DNA of 64,000 nucleotides from Cognatishimia sp. WU-CL00825. Its GTDB lineage: Bacteria > Pseudomonadota > Alphaproteobacteria > Rhodobacterales > Rhodobacteraceae. The notes under the pieces were generated by a model. The model ran no database searches. It saw nothing but the letters and a program-made list of their open reading frames with translations, and was not told where the DNA came from. Shown piece after piece: positions 1 through 7,076 of this stretch (position 1 is the stretch's first letter; each line of letters opens with the position of its first letter). A program made the position numbers and the translations under genes. The DNA lies in assembly GCF_040364665.1 (NCBI RefSeq), contig NZ_BAABWX010000001.1:1488001-1552000 (forward strand), written 5' to 3'.

Positions 1-2
1 TG

Positions 3-143
3 ACGCCAGAGCAAACATTGTATTACGGCGCAACCCAGACGATGCCGTTTGTGCGACCACATTTCAAAGAATTGGTCGGGGCTTTGGATTTTGCAATTGC
101 GAACAACTATCCAGCACGCGGTGAATACACCGGAGCCGTATAA
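3..143 (+). CDS. 3' end of an unidentified gene (partial)
   Basis: An open frame enters from the left edge and stops with TAA at 141-143. It gives 46 codons ending in ...RGEYTGAV. I do not recognise the family from this fragment. The base preceding the window could complete an ATG, so a start at the edge cannot be excluded, but a longer protein cut by the window is more likely. It lies 30 bp upstream of the WGR-domain gene on the same strand, so the two may be co-transcribed. Confidence 0.4.
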   Translation, partial: TPEQTLYYGATQTMPFVRPHFKELVGALDFAIANNYPARGEYTGAV

Positions 144-173
144 ACGCGCTGTTACCAAATCGCGACGCTGCCC

Positions 174-512
174 ATGTTGCATAAACTGCAGCATGGACAG
201 CGGGTTACCAGAAAGGCATATGGGCCGGACCTTTGTAAAAACGACGGGCCAGCTGTGCATATCCGCCTTGAGAAAATCAACCACACGCGCAAGCAAAAGC
301 GCTATTACGCGCTGCGGCTGACCCGCACGCTGTTTGGCGAATGGTGTTTGCAGCGCGAATGGGGAGTGATTGGTGGCACTGGGCAACAAAAATATGACTA
401 TTTGCCCGCCGCAGAAATGGCTGAAAAAGAGCTTGAGCGGCTAAAATCGCAAAAACTGAAAAGCGGCTATGCGGTGATCCCGGTGCAGCTGGGCATGTTT
501 GCCGAGGTTTAG
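174..512 (+). CDS. WGR domain-containing protein
   Basis: The 112-residue product has a WGR domain over about residues 40-100. The core reads RYYALRLTRTLFGEWCL then REWGVIGGTGQ, the Trp-Gly-Arg-type motif here being WGV. WGR domains occur in PARP-type and DNA-repair or regulatory proteins and are thought to bind nucleic acid; stand-alone bacterial versions have no firmly assigned role. The first ~35 residues do not match the domain and no good ribosome-binding site precedes the ATG, so translation may begin further in, for example at the in-frame GTG at 255. It is convergent with the DUF2147 gene and overlaps its end by 4 bp. Confidence 0.75.
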   Translation: MLHKLQHGQRVTRKAYGPDLCKNDGPAVHIRLEKINHTRKQKRYYALRLTRTLFGEWCLQREWGVIGGTGQQKYDYLPAAEMAEKELERLKSQKLKSGYAVIPVQLGMFAEV

Positions 513-904
513 GGTGCGCGCCGCCAGGTTTGACTGCGGCAGATCAAGCCGCCCGCAACACAGCCTTTGACCGTCAGCACATTGCCTTTCAAGCTTAGTT
601 TTGACGCATAGGTTTTGTCTTTGTCCGGGGCCCAGATTTTACCATTGCCATAGCTGCCGGTGCCGGTTGCGCGCATGTCCCAGATCATTTTCTTACCCAG
701 ATGGGCATAGCCCTTGGATGGCGCACCGCTGGCGTCAAAGGCCTTGGCTATGGTACCGCACAGCGCCGGGCCACAAGCATTTAACGTGACATGGAGATAG
801 CCGCCGCTGTCACCGGGTTCTGTTTTCCAAGTTCCGTGTACAGGCTCGGCCGATGCGGCGGTGGCCGCAATACAAAGCGACAACGCAAAAATAATAGGTT
901 TCAT
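509..904 (-). CDS. DUF2147 family secreted protein
   Basis: The start at 904 is chosen because GGGAGGAG lies just upstream and an Ala-rich signal peptide (MKPIIFALSL..ASAEP) follows at once. The mature ~110 residues have the DUF2147 pattern: GTWKTEPGDSGGYLHV, a Cys pair (ACGPALCG), and a C-terminal Cys pair in VKGCVAGGLIC. DUF2147 proteins are small exported proteins, probably beta-rich, without known biochemical function. It faces away from hisA across a short shared promoter region. The assignment is by motif memory only. Confidence 0.8.
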   Translation of the reverse strand: MKPIIFALSLCIAATAASAEPVHGTWKTEPGDSGGYLHVTLNACGPALCGTIAKAFDASGAPSKGYAHLGKKMIWDMRATGTGSYGNGKIWAPDKDKTYASKLSLKGNVLTVKGCVAGGLICRSQTWRRAP

Positions 905-1042
905 CAGGTCTCCTCCCAGTGATGTTGCCTTAAATTGGCGTCTGGCGGAGGTTTGGATCAAGATTGACTTGGGGTCACATTGCAATTTGCGTTGCGTCAT
1001 GCATAAGGGCGCTTAAACCACGTCAAGCCAAAGGAATGCGCC

Positions 1043-1765
1043 ATGATCCTCTATCCTGCAATCGATCTGAAAGACGGCCAAGCGGTGCGTTTGCTGCATG
1101 GGGATATGGACAAAACAACGGTGTTTAACGACAACCCGGCCGCTCAGGCGCTGGAGTTTGTGCAGGCGGGGTGTGAGTGGTTGCACCTGGTTGATTTAAA
1201 TGGGGCATTTGCCGGCGAACCGGTGAATGCGGCCCCGGTTGAAGAGATTTTGAAGCAGTGCAATGTGCCCGCGCAACTGGGCGGTGGTATTCGCGATATG
1301 GCCACCATCGAGCGTTGGATTGATCGCGGATTGGCGCGGGTGATTTTGGGCACAGTTGCGGTGGAAAACCCCGATTTGGTACGCCAAGCAGCACGTGAGT
1401 TCCCCGGCAAAGTGGCGGTGGGCATTGATGCCCGTAACGGCAAGGTGGCGACCAAGGGCTGGGCCGAGGAAACCGACGTTATGGTGACCGATTTGGCAAA
1501 ATCCTTTGAAGACGCAGGCGTTGCGGCGATTATCTACACCGACATTCTGCGGGATGGCGCGATGAAGGGACCCAATGTGCAATCCACAGCCGACCTGGCC
1601 AATGCGGTGTCAATTCCAGTCATTGCCTCTGGTGGCGTGTCCTCTTTGGATGATCTGCGAGCGTTAAAATCCTGTGGCGCGGATTTGAACGGCGCGATTT
1701 CTGGCCGTGCACTTTATGACGGAGCAATTGATTTGCGCGAAGCGCTGGACCTGCTGCGCGCCTGA
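1043..1765 (+). CDS. hisA: Phosphoribosylformimino-5-aminoimidazole carboxamide ribotide isomerase HisA
   Basis: HisA makes the fourth step of histidine synthesis, an Amadori-type isomerisation of ProFAR to PRFAR in the cytoplasm. The 240-residue length is typical. The (beta/alpha)8 barrel shows the first catalytic Asp at residue 8 (YPAIDLKDG), the phosphate-binding GGGIR near 80-84, the second catalytic Asp near 129 (GIDARNG), and the second phosphate site ASGGVSS near 197. AAGGA precedes the ATG by a suitable distance. It is followed by hisF and hisE on the same strand, though about 200 bp separate it from hisF. Confidence 0.97.
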   Translation: MILYPAIDLKDGQAVRLLHGDMDKTTVFNDNPAAQALEFVQAGCEWLHLVDLNGAFAGEPVNAAPVEEILKQCNVPAQLGGGIRDMATIERWIDRGLARVILGTVAVENPDLVRQAAREFPGKVAVGIDARNGKVATKGWAEETDVMVTDLAKSFEDAGVAAIIYTDILRDGAMKGPNVQSTADLANAVSIPVIASGGVSSLDDLRALKSCGADLNGAISGRALYDGAIDLREALDLLRA

Positions 1766-1941
1766 CCGCGCAGCGCGATGCCTCGCTGGGGGATTTGATC
1801 AGCCTGGCGGCCGCGGGTGATACCGATGTCATACCTAAGCATTTTACAGTCACATTTCTGGCATTCCCGCCCGACGCCCAATCGCGATTTCTGGCGAAGT
1901 TCAACACAAGCCATTGGCGATGCTCTCATAAGCCGCTATGA
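1729..1941 (+). pseudogene. Short open frame between hisA and hisF, possible gene remnant
   Basis: The ~200 bp between hisA and hisF is open in one frame, different from hisA, from about 1729 to a TGA at 1939-1941. The translation looks protein-like (DLISLAAAGDTDVIPKHFTV then FLAFPPDAQSRFLAKF) but has no ATG or GTG start with a ribosome site, and it overlaps the end of hisA. It could be the decayed remains of a small gene or chance coding potential in GC-rich DNA. I cannot name a family. Confidence 0.25.
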
Positions 1942-1962
1942 CAGCGCCCAAGAGGTGCCCAA

Positions 1963-2724
1963 ATGCTAAAAACCCGTCTGATCCCCTGTCTGGATGTTGC
2001 TGATGGCCGCGTGGTCAAAGGTGTGAATTTTGTTGGCCTGCGCGATGCCGGTGATCCGGTCGAGGCCGCGCGCGCCTATGATGCGGCTGGGGCCGACGAA
2101 ATCTGTTTTCTGGATATTCATGCAACCCATGAAAACCGCGGCACAATGTTTGACATGGTGCGCCGCACCGCAGAACAATGCTTTGTGCCACTGACCGTTG
2201 GCGGTGGCGTCAGAACCAAAGAGGACGTGCGGGCGCTATTGCTGTCAGGCGCTGACAAAGTCAGCTTCAATTCCGCAGCTGTGGCCAACCCGGATGTGAT
2301 TGCCGAGGCCGCCGATCAATTTGGCAGCCAGTGTATTGTCTGCGCGATAGACGCCAAAACCGTCAGCCCCGGCAAATGGGAAATCTTTACCCATGGCGGA
2401 CGCAAGGAAACCGGCATTGATGCCGTGGAATTTGCCAAGCTGGTGGCGGCCAAAGGCGCGGGTGAAATTCTGCTGACCAGCATGGATCGCGATGGCACCA
2501 AATCTGGCTTTAACCTGCCCCTGACCAAAGCCATTTCAGAGGCCGTCAATATCCCGGTGATTGCCTCTGGCGGGGTTGGCACGCTGGATCATCTGGTCGA
2601 GGGCGTCAACAAAGGCGGTGCCTCGGCGGTACTGGCAGCGTCGATCTTTCACTTTGGCGAATACACCGTGCAAGAAGCCAAAGAACACATGATTGCCAAT
2701 GGCATCCCGATGAGGCTGATATGA
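1963..2724 (+). CDS. hisF: Imidazole glycerol phosphate synthase cyclase subunit HisF
   Basis: HisF joins PRFAR and ammonia from the glutaminase HisH to give imidazole glycerol phosphate and AICAR. The 253-residue TIM barrel has the catalytic Asp at residue 11 (IPCLDVADG) and Asp130 (CAIDAK), phosphate loops GGGVR (~80-84) and SFNSAAV (~101-107), and ASGGVG late in the chain. The partner hisH is not in this window. The start of hisE overlaps its end by 4 bp (ATGA), a sign of translational coupling. Confidence 0.98.
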   Translation: MLKTRLIPCLDVADGRVVKGVNFVGLRDAGDPVEAARAYDAAGADEICFLDIHATHENRGTMFDMVRRTAEQCFVPLTVGGGVRTKEDVRALLLSGADKVSFNSAAVANPDVIAEAADQFGSQCIVCAIDAKTVSPGKWEIFTHGGRKETGIDAVEFAKLVAAKGAGEILLTSMDRDGTKSGFNLPLTKAISEAVNIPVIASGGVGTLDHLVEGVNKGGASAVLAASIFHFGEYTVQEAKEHMIANGIPMRLI

Positions 2725-3038
2725 ACACGCTGAATGATCTCGCACAAACCATCGCCGAGCGCGCTAAGGCGGACCCTGACAGCAGCTGGACCGCCAAACT
2801 ATTGGCCAAAGGCCCGGAAAAATGCGCCGAGAAATTTGGCGAAGAAGCAATTGAAGCCATCATTGAGGCCATCAAGAACGACCGCGCCGGGTTGATTTCA
2901 GAAAGCGCCGACGTGCTGTTTCACCTTCTGGTGATGCTACAAAGCCGCGGCGTCGCCCTGGACGAGGTGCTGGCGGAACTGGCGCGGCGCCAAGGCACCA
3001 GCGGTATTGCGGAAAAAGCCGCTCGGCCAAAACCCTAG
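2721..3038 (+). CDS. hisE: Phosphoribosyl-ATP diphosphatase HisE
   Basis: HisE hydrolyses phosphoribosyl-ATP to phosphoribosyl-AMP and pyrophosphate, the second step of histidine synthesis. The 105-residue product is a MazG-like all-helical protein. The metal-binding pattern is visible: [18 protein letters not shown] and then [13 protein letters not shown]. It overlaps hisF by 4 bp and is the last gene of the his cluster here; a palindromic repeat follows it. Confidence 0.96.
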   Translation: MNTLNDLAQTIAERAKADPDSSWTAKLLAKGPEKCAEKFGEEAIEAIIEAIKNDRAGLISESADVLFHLLVMLQSRGVALDEVLAELARRQGTSGIAEKAARPKP

Positions 3039-3056
3039 TTCATCTTTCGACAAATA

Positions 3057-3107
3057 CTCTGGGGGTGAATGGCGAAATCCCATTTCGCCAGAGGGGGCAA
3101 AGCCCCC
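3057..3107. repeat. Two adjacent perfect hairpins, intergenic palindromic repeat
   Basis: After hisE there are two perfect inverted repeats in tandem: TGGCGAAAT (3070-3078) with ATTTCGCCA (3082-3090), and GGGGGC (3093-3098) with GCCCCC (3102-3107). The preceding ATACTCTGGGGGTGAA resembles a lead-in I remember before GC-rich hairpins downstream of Rhodobacteraceae genes. It may serve as a shared 3' end for hisE and the convergent CoA-binding gene. No T run follows, so classic intrinsic termination is not clear. Confidence 0.6.
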
Positions 3108-3123
3108 TGCCCGGCACATAGGC

Positions 3124-3552
3124 TTAAATCCCCAGCATCAATCGCGGATACTCGATTTTCGGGCATCGGTTCATCACAACGGTGACGCCTGCGGCGCGGG
3201 CTTTTTTTGCGGCGGCCTCATGCGTCACACCAAGTTGCATCCAAATGGTCTTAAGCCCCTTCAGATGGGTCAAAGCCTGTTCCACCACCTCTGGCACCGC
3301 CTCAGAGCGGCGAAACACATCCACCATATCCACAGGTTCGTCGATATCGGCAAGCGTGGCGCGAATGGTGGTGCCAAAAACCGTGGTGCCCGCGTGGCCG
3401 GGGTTTACCGGGATTACATTATAACCCTGGGCCACCAAATATTTCGCCACATAGTGACTGGCGCGTGAAGGATTCATTGAAAATCCAACCACGGCAATTG
3501 TTCTGGTCTGCGAAAACACGTCTCGCAAGTCATCGTCTGAGTAATTTTCCAT
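3124..3552 (-). CDS. CoA-binding domain protein (YccU type)
   Basis: The 142-residue protein is a single Rossmann-like CoA-binding domain. Visible landmarks are IAVVGFSMNPSRASHYVAKYL near residues 18-38, VIPVNPGH near 45, and the C-terminal MNRCPKIEYPRL typical of the YccU family. In these proteins the domain binds CoA or an acyl-CoA; a physiological role is not established. It converges with hisE. No strong ribosome site is seen upstream of the ATG. Confidence 0.88.
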   Translation of the reverse strand: MENYSDDDLRDVFSQTRTIAVVGFSMNPSRASHYVAKYLVAQGYNVIPVNPGHAGTTVFGTTIRATLADIDEPVDMVDVFRRSEAVPEVVEQALTHLKGLKTIWMQLGVTHEAAAKKARAAGVTVVMNRCPKIEYPRLMLGI

Positions 3553-3580
3553 AGGGGCACGCTACTCAGATTCGGCACAG

Positions 3581-3610
3581 AAAAAAAGCGCCCAGGACGT
3601 ACCTGGGCGC
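3581..3610 (-). terminator. Strong intrinsic terminator
   Basis: On the minus strand a perfect 9-bp stem, GCGCCCAGG at 3588-3596 with CCTGGGCGC at 3602-3610, encloses a 5-nt loop and is followed by seven T (3581-3587 read on the minus strand). It lies 144 bp beyond the YHS gene stop, so it ends either that transcript or a separate small RNA. Confidence 0.85.
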
Positions 3611-3754
3611 AGTCACGGAACGAGGGACAGTGAAGTAGGGAAAAGAGTTCCGGTCTTAACCCTATACAAATGAGATAGTACACATCCGCCTTCTTTAAAG
3701 AGGATGTAATAAACCCGTGAACAAGACGTTAAGTCCCGTGATGTTTTTTCAGGG
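3611..3754 (-). ncRNA. Possible small RNA or long 3' UTR
   Basis: The 144 bp between the YHS stop codon and the strong terminator contain no convincing reading frame. Such spacing is either a structured 3' untranslated region or a free-standing small RNA ending at the terminator. I see no unambiguous promoter. Reported as a candidate only. Confidence 0.25.
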
Positions 3755-4213
3755 TCACGCCTCCAGCACGGTTGGCCAGTTTTGATCCGCACGGCTGACA
3801 AAACCGGGAATGTCTTTGCGCCATTTTGTGCGCACGGAAATATTAAAGTTCAGATACAGTTTGCCCTCATGGATGGTCCAGGCATCCGGATCAGTTTTTG
3901 CGGTGGCCCCATGGGCGACAGCAAAGGCGCAATAGCCACCGTATTGCGGCGCAAATCCTGCGGGGTTGGCCTGGAACGTGGCCATGGTGTCAGCCGAGGC
4001 AAAGCGCCATTCTGCGCCCTTCCAGTTCAGGCTGTGCTGCGCCAGACCTTTGACATGGGTGGATTGGGTAAAATAGCCAACCGGATCATAGCCTTTGATG
4101 GCCAGCCCTTGGGGCGCATAGATTTCGGGTTTGGCGGCCAAGGCCGGGGTGGCCAGACTGGCGACCACAGGGCTGCTGAGGGCGGTGATCAAAAAACTGC
4201 GGCGGTTAAACAT
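3755..4213 (-). CDS. YHS domain-containing exported protein
   Basis: The 152-residue product starts at 4213, placing GGAG six bases upstream. The N-terminus MFNRRSFLITALSS..ALA is an export signal with a twin-arginine-like RR start. The mature part carries a YHS-type core: AIKGYDPVGYF, WRFASADTMATFQANPAGFAPQYGGYCA. YHS domains bind metal or act as small modules in copper-related proteins; many proteobacterial members are annotated only by domain. The role here is not known. Confidence 0.85.
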   Translation of the reverse strand: MFNRRSFLITALSSPVVASLATPALAAKPEIYAPQGLAIKGYDPVGYFTQSTHVKGLAQHSLNWKGAEWRFASADTMATFQANPAGFAPQYGGYCAFAVAHGATAKTDPDAWTIHEGKLYLNFNISVRTKWRKDIPGFVSRADQNWPTVLEA

Positions 4214-4309
4214 GTCGGGCTCCATCGTTGGTGATGATGGAAGAATAGGTAAATATTTGCGCCACCCTAGCCCAACCAACGCGGATGTGATGAGCCGCGA
4301 GCGATTGTT

Positions 4310-4600
4310 TCAATCAAATAGGTCAAAGATGTCATCCAGATCATCAAACAGTTTTTTGCCCCAACTCTTGCGTTTTTTCTTGTATTTTTTCTTTGTTTTC
4401 TTTGGCTTATAATGGCTACGTGCGGTTTCGAAATGCTGGGCTTTCTCCACATGTCGCGCGGGTATCGGCATGTGTTTGAGTTCATGCAATGGTGCGCCAC
4501 AAGACGCGCAGGCCAATTCATGTTGCAATTTGCCGCGCAATGTCAGCGCGGCGCGGCTGCCGCAATAGCAGCATGTGGCGATTTTTGTTCCCTGCGGCAT
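4310..4600 (-). CDS. Zinc-ribbon protein with a lysine-rich segment and acidic tail
   Basis: This 96-residue protein opens with two Cys pairs about 18 residues apart (CCYCG and CASCG), a zinc-ribbon layout. A very basic stretch follows at about residues 65-85 (KPKKTKKKYKKKRK) and then an acidic, Phe-rich end (FDDLDDIFDLFD). The charge pattern suggests nucleic-acid or ribosome contact with an acidic clamp, but that is inference. A GAGAGAG run precedes the ATG. The gene lies between rlmB and the YHS gene on the same strand. No specific function is known to me. Confidence 0.7.
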   Translation of the reverse strand: MPQGTKIATCCYCGSRAALTLRGKLQHELACASCGAPLHELKHMPIPARHVEKAQHFETARSHYKPKKTKKKYKKKRKSWGKKLFDDLDDIFDLFD

Positions 4601-4656
4601 CTGCTCTCTCTTGATTATGCCGTTGATATTTGCCGCCGGGACGGCAAATTCAAGTC

Positions 4657-5439
4657 TTACGGTTTGGGCCGAGCCGCATAAAGCGCGACAGCGGCGGCGT
4701 TTGAAACATTCAGCGAGCCAAAGCCAGCGGCAAAGTCGATTTTCACCAGCTGATCCACGGTTTCTTTGGTTTTTTGCCGCAGTCCTGGACCCTCGGCCCC
4801 CATCACCAAGGCGATGGCGCGGTCGTTTTTGCCTTCGAGGGCCTGGTCGATGGTCGTTTCAGCTTCGCCATCAAGGCCCAGCACGATATAGCCCATGCCC
4901 TGCAGCGCCACGATGGTGTCAGACAGGTTGCGCAGACGCAAATAGGGTTGGCGTTCCAGCGCGCCCGAAGCGGTTTTGGCTAGGGCCCCGGTTTCTGGGG
5001 CAGAATGGTGTCGGGTGCCAATCACCGCCTGCGCGCCGAACACTTCGGCGGACCGCAAGATCGCGCCAACGTTATGCGGATCCGTCACCCGGTCCAGCAG
5101 GACCAAACGTGGTGGCGTGTCGCCTGCCCCGATGGCGCAATCCTCTAGGCTGCCCCAGTTCAGAGGTTTGACCTCGAGCGCCGCGCCCTGGTGGACCGAT
5201 TGCGGATCAAGCACTTTGGGAAATTTGCGCGGATCGACCTGCTCGGGCTCGATGCCCGACTGGGCGATGGCCTCTGCCAATTTGTCCTGCGCGTTGCGTG
5301 TCACGATCAGCCGCAGTTTTTCGCGGGCCGGATTTTGCAGCGCATCACGCACCGCATGCAGGCCGAAAAGCCAAACAGTTTCCGCCGCAGCCACTTTTTT
5401 GGCCTGCTCTTTTTCGACCACCCACTTGGGTTTTTTCAT
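4657..5439 (-). CDS. rlmB: 23S rRNA 2'-O-methyltransferase RlmB (TrmH/SpoU family)
   Basis: RlmB-type enzymes methylate the ribose of a conserved guanosine in 23S rRNA using S-adenosylmethionine. The 260-residue product has the substrate-binding domain (WLFGLHAVRDAL near residue 23) and all three SpoU motifs: LDRVTDPHNVGAILRSAEVFG split over the middle, VMGAEGPGL, and SLNVSNAAAVALY at the end, which form the knotted cofactor site. The start at 5439 has an AAGG upstream and a lysine-rich N-terminus. It is transcribed divergently from tRNA-Tyr. Assignment to RlmB rather than another TrmH paralogue is by overall pattern. Confidence 0.88.
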   Translation of the reverse strand: MKKPKWVVEKEQAKKVAAAETVWLFGLHAVRDALQNPAREKLRLIVTRNAQDKLAEAIAQSGIEPEQVDPRKFPKVLDPQSVHQGAALEVKPLNWGSLEDCAIGAGDTPPRLVLLDRVTDPHNVGAILRSAEVFGAQAVIGTRHHSAPETGALAKTASGALERQPYLRLRNLSDTIVALQGMGYIVLGLDGEAETTIDQALEGKNDRAIALVMGAEGPGLRQKTKETVDQLVKIDFAAGFGSLNVSNAAAVALYAARPKP

Positions 5440-5511
5440 TGTCTTATGCCTTATGTGAACGCGCGTTGTACCAATGGGCAAAGCGGCGGCAATCTTCAAG
5501 CTATTTTCTTG

Positions 5512-5540
5512 TTGACGGGCCTAGGTATCGCCTGTAATCA
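5512..5540 (+). promoter_or_regulatory. Candidate promoter of tRNA-Tyr
   Basis: TTGACG at 5512-5517 is followed after 17 bp by TAATCA at 5535-5540, a good sigma-70-like pair ending 33 bp before the tRNA. An overlapping alternative -10 is TGTAAT at 5533-5538. Confidence 0.55.
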
Positions 5541-5573
5541 GCGCCTCACGTTCAGCAGAGATGCCGAACAAGT

Positions 5574-5657
5574 GGGCGACAGGCCGCAAGGTGTGGCAGG
5601 GGACTGTAACTCCCTCGAGGCGACTCACGCCTGGTTCGATTCCAGGGTCGCCCACCA
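5574..5657 (+). tRNA. tRNA-Tyr (anticodon GTA)
   Basis: The cloverleaf is complete. The acceptor GGGCGAC pairs with GTCGCCC, the discriminator is A, and CCA is encoded at 5655-5657. The anticodon arm is GGGGA-CTGTAAC-TCCCT, so the anticodon is GTA. A long variable arm (GGCG...CGCC) marks a type II tRNA as expected for bacterial tRNA-Tyr, and the T arm is CTGG-TTCGATT-CCAG. It stands alone between rlmB and the polysaccharide locus. Confidence 0.97.
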
Positions 5658-5699
5658 TTTTGACTGACCTGACAATGGGTTAGAAGAAAGTGCACAAGA

Positions 5700-5722
5700 C
5701 GGATCCTTCGGGGTCCGTTTTT
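5700..5722 (+). terminator. Intrinsic terminator after tRNA-Tyr
   Basis: CGGATCC and GGGTCCG form a 7-bp stem (one G-U pair) closed by a TTCG tetraloop and followed by five T at 5718-5722. It sits 43 bp after the tRNA on the same strand. Confidence 0.85.
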
Positions 5723-5771
5723 GTTTTTCAGGGCATTTTGTGCGTGCGTTCAACGTCAACCCCATGCCAAT

Positions 5772-7076
5772 TCAGGCCACAGTGCTGCGTCGTTTTTGCT
5801 GCATAAACGGTGCTTTGTCAGTGGCGAGTTCGCGGGCGTGGATGCCCAGAACCATCAGGCCGGGCCACAGCAGATAGGCCTCGATTTCGATATTTTCGCC
5901 AAAGGACAAAAGGATAATCACAAAGACGATGCCCAGGGGCAAGCGGCCCCGTTTTGAGGCGGTGGCATCCAGGGCGCCAAGCAGAAGCTGAAAAACCAGT
6001 GGGATAAACAGAGCCAGAAAACCAGCCACGCCTTTGACAAACAACAAACCAAACCAAGTGTGGTGGCTACCGATGGGCATATATTCCACGATGTGGCTGC
6101 CGGGGGCTGGGCGTCCGTGGCCAAACCACACCGCCTCTTCCCACCAGCGCTCTTCGGCGATGCGCTGCAATGTGGCGCGTACGCGCGTGCTGTCCGCGCG
6201 GGCGTTCTTAAAAGTTGAAATGGCGGCGGTCACCGCGTTGATCAATTTGTCAGCGGTCATTGCCAGGCTGGCTGTAAGCCCTGCCAAAACAAACCACGCC
6301 CATGTGCGCCCCATCAGTGGCAGCAGGCGCGGCGGGATCGTGCAAACCACAAGGCCCACCAAGCCCATGCGTGATTTACTGGCAAAGATCATCAGAATAC
6401 CCGCAGCTATGCCAATAGCGCGCCAACGATTGTTAGGCTCTTCCAGGGCAAAGAGCACCATGCAGACCCCAAGCAAGGCAGCGAAGGGCGACCATGGGGC
6501 AAAGAACTGCCAGCGGGGCGTCCAACTGGCGGGATCAAATGTATAGAAATAAACCGAGAAATATTGTGGACCGGGACCGCCAACAACCTTGAGAGGCGAG
6601 GTGAATATGCGTTCTGGCAAGCCAATGTAGGGCGCGGCCAAAAGGATTGGCGCGAGGATCAGAACCCAAAGGCCAACGTGGCATTGACCGCGCACTAGAA
6701 TCTCTCGGCGGATTGGCAGAACTGCACCTGCAAGTGGGAATAGCCCCATCAATGCCCAACCTTTGGCCCAACCGATCGAAGAGCGGATGGTGGTTTTGGC
6801 GGAAAAATCCCAATTTACGTGCCCAACCCAAAGGATGGGCAGCATCAGAGCCATGCCAATCACCCAGGTCCAGACCACGGGCGGAATGGGATGTGGTTTG
6901 AGGTCTCGACGCATGGCAGGGCCAAAGTAGAGCGCTGTCAGCGCCAGACCGCCCAACAGCCAGCCCAAGACAGGGCCAACAATATAGAGCGCGCCGAGAC
7001 CATAGAGAGGCCAAGTCCACAGGAGGGTTTTGTAGACCAAGGCCTCTGCTGGGTTTTGTGGCTGAATATCAGACAA
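5772..7076 (-). CDS. O-antigen/exopolysaccharide polymerase or ligase (Wzy/WaaL-like membrane protein)
   Basis: The 434-residue product is highly hydrophobic with about ten membrane segments and a large hydrophilic loop in the second half, where ADSTRVRATLQ and GHGRPAPGS followed by HHTWFG resemble the loop of O-antigen polymerase/ligase proteins. Such proteins join polysaccharide repeat units or attach the chain to a carrier. No ATG is available near the N-terminus; the TTG at 7076 is chosen because AAGGA stands eight bases upstream, and it overlaps the preceding gene by 8 bp. The partner gene upstream is the GumC-like chain-length protein, so the two form an operon. Polymerase versus ligase cannot be decided from sequence alone. 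Confidence 0.78.
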   Translation of the reverse strand: MSDIQPQNPAEALVYKTLLWTWPLYGLGALYIVGPVLGWLLGGLALTALYFGPAMRRDLKPHPIPPVVWTWVIGMALMLPILWVGHVNWDFSAKTTIRSSIGWAKGWALMGLFPLAGAVLPIRREILVRGQCHVGLWVLILAPILLAAPYIGLPERIFTSPLKVVGGPGPQYFSVYFYTFDPASWTPRWQFFAPWSPFAALLGVCMVLFALEEPNNRWRAIGIAAGILMIFASKSRMGLVGLVVCTIPPRLLPLMGRTWAWFVLAGLTASLAMTADKLINAVTAAISTFKNARADSTRVRATLQRIAEERWWEEAVWFGHGRPAPGSHIVEYMPIGSHHTWFGLLFVKGVAGFLALFIPLVFQLLLGALDATASKRGRLPLGIVFVIILLSFGENIEIEAYLLWPGLMVLGIHARELATDKAPFMQQKRRSTVA

